Shown: piece by piece, positions 1 through 5,014 of the stretch
How positions within the stretch are numbered: the first letter of the stretch is position 1
Layout of the letters: each line of letters opens with the position of its first letter
Origin: Synechococcus sp. GFB01
Lineage (GTDB): Bacteria; Cyanobacteriota; Cyanobacteriia; PCC-6307; Cyanobiaceae
NCBI RefSeq assembly: GCF_001039265.1
Contig: NZ_LFEK01000028.1
Span: forward strand, 18,493-23,506
Direction: 5' to 3'
Length of the DNA: 5,014 nucleotides
Program-made: the position numbers and the translations under genes
Notes under the pieces: generated by a model
What the model was told of the DNA's origin: nothing
Seen by the model: only the letters and a program-made list of their open reading frames with translations
Database searches by the model: none

Positions 1-456
1 GAAGTAGAAGCCGGCCTCTTCGGCGTCGGAGCCGGTGAGCAGGCCCATGGCGGCGTTCTTCATCTCCCGCACCGACTCGGCCATGGCGTCGAGGGGCACG
101 CCGAGGGAGCGGTACATCTCCTTGGCGCCGATGATGCCGATCTCCTCGATCGGGGTCACATCTCCGGCGATGATCCCGTAGGTGACCAGGCGGAGGTAGT
201 AGTCCATGTCGCGCAGGCATGACGCGGTCATCTCCTCGCCGTAGGCACTGCCGCCGGGGGAGATCACGTCAGGGCGCTTCTGGAACAGGCGCCGCCTGCG
301 GTCTTGACGATGCGCTCACGGCTTTCGCTGAGAACCTGAGCAACGCGAAGCGCCGCTGGCCCGCGGCCACGAACGACTTGATCTGGTCGAGTTCGCCAGG
401 GCTGAGGTAGCGGGCTTCGCGTCCGCGTTGATGATCGAGTTGGAGACGATGCTCAT
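1..456 (-). pseudogene. apcA: apcA, allophycocyanin alpha subunit; three frameshifts as written, 3' end outside window
   Basis: Allophycocyanin alpha pairs with ApcB to form the trimeric discs of the phycobilisome core, on the cytoplasmic face of the thylakoid, and carries one phycocyanobilin. The ATG at 456-454 opens MSIVSNSIINAD. GAGG at 469-466, nine bases upstream, is a good ribosome binding site. The conserved protein continues only if one base is restored at each of three places: near 419/418, 350/349 and 288/287. The blocks then read [38 protein letters not shown] and [12 protein letters not shown]. Repaired, the window holds 153 codons ending GFYF. With the usual eight-residue end (from memory of the family) this is the normal 161. 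The bilin cysteine in [13 protein letters not shown] (codon 219-217) falls at residue 81, as expected. Unrepaired, translation from this ATG stops at TGA 318-316 after 46 residues. All family residues look intact, so sequencing error or very recent inactivation are the two explanations. Confidence 0.92.
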
Positions 457-465
457 GCAGTTCTG

Positions 466-469
466 CCTC
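466..469 (-). promoter_or_regulatory. Ribosome binding site of apcA
   Basis: The minus strand reads GAGG here, nine bases before the ATG at 456-454. It supports that ATG as the apcA start, which also matches the conserved MSIVSNSIINAD opening. Confidence 0.6.
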
Positions 470-612
470 GAAACAAGCGGCCGCCTTGACGGAGACCGGT
501 ATCCGGTGGGTAAGGGAGCGGTCGACAGGTGCCGATCGCCGCATCATTCTGTGCCAGCGCCTGTCGGCGCCTCGGTCTGCGGTAACAGTTCTTCATGGCG
601 CATCTGGCTGGC

Positions 613-637
613 AGACCCCTTGGGCCGCAAGGGGTCT
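613..637 (-). promoter_or_regulatory. Perfect 10-bp hairpin in the probable apcA leader
   Basis: AGACCCCTTG (613-622) and CAAGGGGTCT (628-637) are exact reverse complements around a five-base loop. No T run follows on either strand, so it does not look like an intrinsic terminator. It lies about 155 bases upstream of the apcA start and would fall inside the apcA mRNA leader if transcription begins near 664. A role in transcript stability or processing is an inference; the hairpin itself is seen directly. Confidence 0.5.
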
Positions 638-643
638 CAAGGA

Positions 644-660
644 TGTTGCTGACAGCAACA
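644..660. promoter_or_regulatory. 17-bp operator-like palindrome TGTTGCTG-A-CAGCAACA
   Basis: Two perfect 8-bp half sites (644-651 and 653-660) flank a single central base. The odd-length dyad has the shape of a dimeric regulator's operator. It sits just downstream of the tentative apcA -10 box (671-676), where a bound protein could block initiation or elongation. I do not recognise it as a known cyanobacterial site: it is not the NtcA GTA-N8-TAC pattern. Confidence 0.4.
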
Positions 661-670
661 GGGTGCAGCA

Positions 671-699
671 ATTGTTAATCTCCTGATCGCTCTGATCAA
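671..699 (-). promoter_or_regulatory. Tentative sigma70-type promoter for apcA
   Basis: On the minus strand, TTGATC (699-694) resembles a -35 box (4 of 6 bases), and AACAAT (676-671) resembles a -10 box (4 of 6) after a 17-base spacer. Transcription would start near 664 and give a leader of about 208 bases before the apcA ATG. The match is modest, and only the spacing and its place downstream of the apcE terminator add support. Confidence 0.28.
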
Positions 700-724
700 C
701 CTGTTCGCCCGAGTTCGAGGTCTG

Positions 725-745
725 TATCTTTCACTTTGAAAGATA
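725..745. promoter_or_regulatory. AT-rich 9-bp inverted repeat TATCTTTCA-CTT-TGAAAGATA
   Basis: TATCTTTCA (725-733) and TGAAAGATA (737-745) are perfect reverse complements three bases apart, in an AT-rich island within GC-rich DNA. It lies between the apcE terminator and the tentative apcA promoter, roughly 60-80 bases upstream of the proposed start, where an activator could bind. No T run follows it, so a second terminator is unlikely. The regulator is unknown. Confidence 0.42.
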
Positions 746-756
746 GTAAATGCCAC

Positions 757-784
757 AAAACCTCCCGGATGCCGATCCGGGAGG
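757..784 (-). terminator. Intrinsic (rho-independent) terminator of apcE
   Basis: Read on the minus strand, CCTCCCGGAT and ATCCGGGAGG form a perfect 10-bp GC-rich stem closed by a four-base loop (774-771). TTTT (760-757) follows at once and then TG. The stem begins 58 bases after the apcE stop codon. On the plus strand the T run becomes an A run before the stem, so it points only in the apcE direction. It suggests that apcE transcripts end here fully or partly, with apcA having its own promoter or depending on read-through. Confidence 0.82.
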
Positions 785-842
785 CTCAGGGAGAGGGGGC
801 ACCCCGTGTGCTGGTGCTGCCGGTTGTGTGGTCTGCTGCGGA

Positions 843-3800
843 TCAGACGGCGCCGCGTGGTGAAGGGGTGAGACCGGCGTTGCCCGCATAGAGGGCAGCG
901 GTTCGGTTCACCGTGGCCAGAGGAAGCCCGTCGGCGGTGGCCATGCCCCGCAGATAGGGCACGGTGTCCTGCCCGAACACCTGTGAAGATTCGCTGCTGT
1001 TCAGCAGGTGCTCCACGGCCGCTAACTGGCCTTTGCCGGTCCGGGTAGCCAGGAAGCGGCTGGCTTCGTGGGGCTGGGCGGCGCGTCCCAGCAAGGCCAG
1101 ATGAGCCGCATTGGCTGCTCTCAGCGGCGCGAGGCGGCTGAGGCGCTGCTGGAACAGTTCACTGACGGCAACGACAGCCACGAATTCAGACACGGTGAGC
1201 TGGCCGTTGCGGAACTGGGATTCGCTGTCGGTGAGCCGCTCAGCGGCGAGGACGGAGCGGCCGAGCAGTTGGCGGTAGACCGCATCGATCGCTTCGCGCA
1301 CCTGGGATTCACTTGGATCACGCGGCAGTTGCACAGGCCTGCCCAGGCTCTGACGACGCTTGAATCCCTGGGGCTGGCCGGTCTTGAGAGCCTGGACCAT
1401 CGCGGCTCCCGGCGGGCGGACCGGGCCGCTCAGCACGCCGCTGCTGACGCTCTTGCTCCAGCCACCCGGGACAGGACTGGGAAGCCCGATGCTACCCAAC
1501 CCGGGGCGAGGGGCTCCCGGGGCAAAACCGGTGCTCACCCCGGTCGGGCGCCAGCGGCGGCTCGGGGCCGGGGCGCTGCGGATGCTTGCCGGCCCCTGCG
1601 GCGTCTGGCTGGAGCTGGCCACCGCCTCGCCGCCGGCGATCTTCGCGCTCCAGCCACCGCGGATCACTTGGCGGCCGCCCGGCAGGTTGCGCGGCGTCAG
1701 GGAACCGGCGCCACGGAACTGCGATGGCGGGGTGACCTCGGGGCGCTTGGCGCCGCCCGGCTCGGTGTAGGCGGCGGCATTGAAGGCGCGTCGCAGGGAC
1801 GGCACCTGGCGGGCGTTGCGGTCGGCCGGGGTGATGAAGCGCTCATAGGGAACGGTGTCTTCGCCGAAGCACTCGTTGTATTCACGGCTGTTGATCATAC
1901 GATCCACCACTCCGTAGAAACCCTGCCGGGCTGCCGTATCGAAGTACGCGTCAATCTCCCAGCGACCGAAGCTGGGCCGGCCGAGGATGCGGCGATGCAT
2001 CACTTCGATCGCCTTGGTGATGTAGAGGCCGCTCCAGTAGCGCCGGCGGAACGCCTCGCTGCGAGCCACCTGGCGCACGAATTCGCGCAGGCTGATGTCG
2101 CCGTTCTCGAGCTTGATCTCCTCCACCTTGTTGCGCTCACCGGCATAGCCCGCATTGCCGAGGATCTGCACATACACGGCGTTGATCACCGCCTGGGTTG
2201 TGCTCTCGGTGCCGCGCACGCTCGGCTGACCGCCGCGCCTTGGCACAGAACTGCCGCCGGTGGCGATCTGCTGCAGACGCATCACCTTCGGTCCGACCCG
2301 CCGCGGGCTTGCCTGCCGGAACTGGGGGCTGTCCATCTGCCCCGGCTGACGCAGGCCGTTGCTGATCAGGATGCGGCGGCTGTCGTAGCTGAAGGGTGCC
2401 GGCCGGGTGGCCACATTGGCCGTGCCGGAGGGGAAGATGGCCCCGTAGGTGAGTGCCAGGGGATCGTTGCCCCCTCCGTAGGGGTGCTGGTCGGGGAAGG
2501 CCTGCCGATAGGCGGCGTAGAGGGTGACGTACTGGGGTGCCCCCTCGAAAGGAGCACTGAAGCGGAACAGCTTGCGGTTGCTGCCCCAGCCGGCGCTCTC
2601 CTGGGCTTCCTCGCCCAGGTCGCGCAGGTAGGGAACGGTCTCCTCGCCGAACGCCCGGGCGTACTCCATCGAGTTGACCAGGGAGTCCACGAGGCCCTTG
2701 AGGCCCTGGGCCGAGACGATGTCGAAGTAGCGGGTGAATTCCTCGCGGGAGCTGATGCCACGGCCCAGGAAGTGGCGGAAGGCCAGTTCCACGACGCGGC
2801 TGTTCACGAAGCGGCCGTAGAACTGCTGCTGATACTCCTTGCTGTGCCCGAGGGCGCGGATGAATTCGCGCATCGAGATGTCGCCGCGTCGTACCTGGGT
2901 CGCTTCGACCGGGCAGGGCATCTGGCTGTAGGCCTTGGCGATGTCGCGCTCGAAGACCTGGCGATAGGCGGCGCGGATCACTTCGGCCTTCTGGGCTCCA
3001 CTGAGCCGCGGTCGCATGATGAACCGCTGCCTGCCGTCGGCTGCCAGGGCATAGGTGGCGGGCAGTTGCAGACCCTGGTTGAGGGGGCTCCCAAGGCGCT
3101 GGCGGGCCGAGGGTGTGGGCACCTCCAGCTCGGCGATCAGCACGTTGAAGTAGTCGATCACCAGCTGGCGCATGCCGGGATCGTCCTTGCAGAGGTCCGC
3201 GGCTGCGGCGCGCATCTCCTGCAGAGCCACGTTGGTGGCGGCCAGGGAGCAGGCCTTCTCGAGGATGTCGCGCAGGCCGCGGGTGTTGACCACCAGGATG
3301 CTGGGATCGCCCGCCACCAGGGCGTACCCGACATAGCGCAGGAACCAGGCCAGGTCCCGGATCGACTTCTTCATCCGGGCCGTGCCATAGCGGGCCACCG
3401 AGATCGGGGCGAAGCCGGTGGGCAGCACGATCCGCACATCGGCATCACCGCCCGCCCCTTCGAGCAGACGGCTGATCAGGTTGCCGCGGCCCGTGCCGCC
3501 GCTGGTGCCGCTGAAGGTCTGCACCGAACGCTGGAAGGCGGCCTGGTCGGCGGCCAGCGGGGTGGCCTCGGCGTCCGCTGCCGGGGTCAGCGGCGCGTCG
3601 AGATAGGAGAGGGGAGTGCCGCCCGAGAAGATGCGACCGGCGGCTCGGGCCACGATCGCCTCGGCGTTGGCGCTGATGCGCCGGGCCGCCTCGACCCGCT
3701 TGCTGCCGCTCTGAAAGAAGGTGATCAGGCTGTCGAGTTCACCGCCATCAGGGAAGCGGTCCTGCTGCTCGGCCTGCCGGACGCTCGAGAGCGGCAGGGT

Positions 3801-3854
3801 GTCGTAGCGCTGCGGGGCGACCCTGGTGCTGCCGCTGCTGGCGGTCACGGTCAT
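843..3854 (-). CDS. apcE: ApcE, phycobilisome core-membrane linker (L-CM)
   Basis: ApcE (1003 aa) scaffolds the phycobilisome core, anchors it to the thylakoid and is a terminal emitter towards the photosystems. Residues 1 to about 245 form the phycobiliprotein-like domain with its loop insertion. The helix RDLAWFLRYVGYALVAGDPS has Ser in place of the usual bilin cysteine just before it (KKSIRDL). Cys202 in LEKACS matches the ApcE-type chromophore cysteine. Three PBS-linker repeats follow at about 282-412, 552-674 and 847-970, ending FGEETVPYLR, FGEDTVPYER and FGQDTVPYLR. Three repeats are known from three-cylinder cores. Arm 2 (711-844) is Pro/Gly/Ser-rich and basic. I chose ATG 3854-3852 because MTVTASSG is the family's usual opening. 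An in-frame GTG at 3893-3891 would add 13 residues. Neither has a clear ribosome binding site. The frame is intact to TGA 845-843, where a terminator follows, then apcA. Confidence 0.97.
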   Translation of the reverse strand: MTVTASSGSTRVAPQRYDTLPLSSVRQAEQQDRFPDGGELDSLITFFQSGSKRVEAARRISANAEAIVARAAGRIFSGGTPLSYLDAPLTPAADAEATPLAADQAAFQRSVQTFSGTSGGTGRGNLISRLLEGAGGDADVRIVLPTGFAPISVARYGTARMKKSIRDLAWFLRYVGYALVAGDPSILVVNTRGLRDILEKACSLAATNVALQEMRAAAADLCKDDPGMRQLVIDYFNVLIAELEVPTPSARQRLGSPLNQGLQLPATYALAADGRQRFIMRPRLSGAQKAEVIRAAYRQVFERDIAKAYSQMPCPVEATQVRRGDISMREFIRALGHSKEYQQQFYGRFVNSRVVELAFRHFLGRGISSREEFTRYFDIVSAQGLKGLVDSLVNSMEYARAFGEETVPYLRDLGEEAQESAGWGSNRKLFRFSAPFEGAPQYVTLYAAYRQAFPDQHPYGGGNDPLALTYGAIFPSGTANVATRPAPFSYDSRRILISNGLRQPGQMDSPQFRQASPRRVGPKVMRLQQIATGGSSVPRRGGQPSVRGTESTTQAVINAVYVQILGNAGYAGERNKVEEIKLENGDISLREFVRQVARSEAFRRRYWSGLYITKAIEVMHRRILGRPSFGRWEIDAYFDTAARQGFYGVVDRMINSREYNECFGEDTVPYERFITPADRNARQVPSLRRAFNAAAYTEPGGAKRPEVTPPSQFRGAGSLTPRNLPGGRQVIRGGWSAKIAGGEAVASSSQTPQGPASIRSAPAPSRRWRPTGVSTGFAPGAPRPGLGSIGLPSPVPGGWSKSVSSGVLSGPVRPPGAAMVQALKTGQPQGFKRRQSLGRPVQLPRDPSESQVREAIDAVYRQLLGRSVLAAERLTDSESQFRNGQLTVSEFVAVVAVSELFQQRLSRLAPLRAANAAHLALLGRAAQPHEASRFLATRTGKGQLAAVEHLLNSSESSQVFGQDTVPYLRGMATADGLPLATVNRTAALYAGNAGLTPSPRGAV

Positions 3855-4042
3855 CGACGAGTGCAAGCCGGGCTGGGCCAACTTACGGCTCACGCCAGGG
3901 CCTGCCGGGGCGCCATGAACAAATGTTTGCAGCGTCTGCCCGGGGTCCGCCCCCGCCGTGAAAAGCTCGCAAGCCTGAGCTCCGGCCTCTGCCTCGGCTC
4001 CCCATCAGCGCCGTTGGCCAGCCCTGAAATCGACCGCCCGTG
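3855..4042. promoter_or_regulatory. Divergent intergenic region between apcE and the methyltransferase gene
   Basis: These 188 bases separate two genes read outward, so both promoters should lie here unless they overlap coding sequence. I found no convincing -35/-10 pair on either strand. The only notably AT-rich patch is around 3917-3926, about 65 bases ahead of the apcE ATG. The region is inferred to be regulatory from gene orientation alone. Confidence 0.45.
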
Positions 4043-5014
4043 ATGCCGACCCCGAGTGATGCCGCCACGCCGGTGGTGAGCGCCTTCTACGACCGTTTCC
4101 CCTACCCCGGCGATCCGCTTCAGGACGGCCCTCCGCCCGGCTACAACTGGCGCTGGTGCGTCGACAGTGCCTGGGCTTTCGCGACCGGAGCGGTGCCGGC
4201 CTCGCCAGGGTTCGACGGCGACGGCTGGCGGATTCTCGATGCCGGTTGCGGCACCGGCGTGAGCACCGACTACCTGTGCCACCTCAACCCCGGAGCGAGC
4301 CTGCTCGCGGTGGACATCAGCGCCGGTGCGCTGGAGCTGGCCCGCGAACGCACGCGGCGCTCCGGGGCCGCCGCCCGGGTGCGGCAGCTGCGCATCGAGC
4401 AGCGCAGCCTGCTCGACCTCGAGGGGGAGGGACCCTTCGACTACATCAATTCGGTGGGGGTGCTGCACCACCTGCGTGAGCCGGAAGCCGGCCTCAGAGC
4501 CCTGGCCGGCCTGCTGAGGCCTGGTGGTCTGCTCCACCTCTTTCTCTATGCCGACGGCGGTCGCTGGGAAATTCATCGCACCCAGCGCAGCCTCACCCGC
4601 CTGGGGGTGGGCGGCGATGCCGAAGGGCTGCGACTGGGGCGTCAGCTGCTGGCCGACCTGCCCGAGACCAACAGGCTCCGGCGGCATCACGAGCAGCGCT
4701 GGGCACTGGACACGGCCGCTGACGCCAACTTCGCCGATATGTATCTGCATCCGCAGGAGACCAGCTACAACCTGGAGCGTCTGCTGGCCTTCGTGGCCGC
4801 GGCGGGTCTGGAGTTCGCCGGTTTTTCCAATCCTGAGGTGTGGGATCCGGCCAGGCTTCTGGGCGGCGAGCTGCTGGAGCGGGCCCGCGCCCTGCCCCAG
4901 CGGGAGCAGTGGGCTCTGGTGGAGGACCTCGATCCCGACATCAGCCATTTCGAGTTCTTCCTGGCCCGCCCGCCGCTGCTGCGCCACGACTGGAGCGACG
5001 ATGCGGCGCTGTTG
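4043..5014 (+). CDS. Class I SAM-dependent methyltransferase, 3' end outside window
   Basis: The frame stays open for 324 codons to the window edge. The start is well fixed: a TGA at 4025-4027 closes the frame upstream, leaving only ATG 4043 or the adjoining GTG 4040. No ribosome binding site is evident. Residues 64-72, ILDAGCGTG, are the glycine-rich SAM-binding motif I. AVDIS (89-93) supplies the acidic residue expected to hold the ribose. FDYINSVGVLHHL (132-144) and LRPGG (158-162) are later Rossmann-fold motifs. The N-terminal FYDRFPYPGDP (15-25) followed by GYNWRW, and the DMYLHPQETSYN stretch (232-243), are probably substrate-side elements. No signal peptide or membrane segment is visible, so it is likely cytoplasmic. 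It is transcribed away from apcE. The substrate cannot be read from the sequence; a phycobiliprotein is one possibility because of the neighbours. Confidence 0.9.
   Translation, partial: MPTPSDAATPVVSAFYDRFPYPGDPLQDGPPPGYNWRWCVDSAWAFATGAVPASPGFDGDGWRILDAGCGTGVSTDYLCHLNPGASLLAVDISAGALELARERTRRSGAAARVRQLRIEQRSLLDLEGEGPFDYINSVGVLHHLREPEAGLRALAGLLRPGGLLHLFLYADGGRWEIHRTQRSLTRLGVGGDAEGLRLGRQLLADLPETNRLRRHHEQRWALDTAADANFADMYLHPQETSYNLERLLAFVAAAGLEFAGFSNPEVWDPARLLGGELLERARALPQREQWALVEDLDPDISHFEFFLARPPLLRHDWSDDAALL

Noticed and set aside
495..507. Short inverted repeats ACCGG-TAT-CCGGT (495-507) and GCGCC-TGTC-GGCGC (557-570)
   Set aside because: Five-base arms are expected by chance in GC-rich DNA, and neither sits at a telling position.
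269..547. A 92-residue minus-strand open frame that could be called a small hypothetical protein
   Set aside because: Its middle section is the EARYLSPGELDQIKSFVAAG block of apcA read after the first frameshift. It is a fragment of the broken apcA, not a separate gene.
428..686. Short open frames on both strands in the apcE-apcA spacer
   Set aside because: They lack ribosome binding sites and conserved motifs, overlap one another and cross the inverted repeats. Nothing indicates translation.
730..750. Possible RpaB-type (HLR1) binding site from TTTAC and TTTCA on the minus strand
   Set aside because: The second half site does not match TTTACA and the spacing is one base short of the usual direct repeat.
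1068..4043. A 991-codon open frame on the plus strand, antisense to apcE
   Set aside because: It lies in exact codon register with apcE, so each antisense codon is the reverse complement of an apcE codon. It stays open simply because apcE almost never uses TTA, CTA or TCA codons in this GC-rich genome. The product resembles no protein I know.
3890..4987. A 365-codon open frame on the minus strand, opposite the methyltransferase
   Set aside because: It is antisense to a gene with clear SAM-binding motifs. Its translation is low-complexity and family-free, as expected for a GC-rich shadow frame.

Overview
The window comes from a GC-rich, phycobilisome-bearing cyanobacterium. The protein sequences resemble the picocyanobacterial Synechococcus/Cyanobium group: the allophycocyanin alpha sequence matches the form I know from that group, and GC-ending codons dominate. 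The exact genus cannot be settled from this sequence.

Layout: positions 1-456 (minus strand) hold most of apcA, the allophycocyanin alpha subunit. Its last 8 or so codons lie beyond position 1. As written, it is broken by three single-base deletions within about 135 bases. Positions 457-842 are a 386-base gap between apcE and apcA. It contains a strong intrinsic terminator for apcE and then three further perfect inverted repeats, with a tentative apcA promoter among them. Positions 843-3854 (minus strand) hold apcE, the phycobilisome core-membrane linker, with a phycobiliprotein-like domain followed by three linker repeats. Positions 3855-4042 are a divergent intergenic region with no promoter I can name. 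Positions 4043-5014 (plus strand) hold a class I SAM-dependent methyltransferase that runs off the right edge.

How they fit together: ApcE is the scaffold and terminal energy emitter of the phycobilisome core, anchoring it to the thylakoid and organising the ApcA/ApcB discs. apcE followed by apcA (normally then apcB and apcC) is the standard core gene cluster. Three linker repeats predict a three-cylinder core. The divergent methyltransferase has no proven link to the phycobilisome, but its position makes a role in phycobiliprotein modification worth testing.

Most interesting points: the clustered frameshifts in an otherwise perfectly conserved apcA; the set of inverted repeats in front of apcA; a long, strongly basic, Pro/Gly-rich arm in ApcE with a repeated GGWS motif; and the uncharacterised methyltransferase next to apcE. 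I found no mobile element, CRISPR array or RNA gene, and no clear sign of an unknown multi-gene system.
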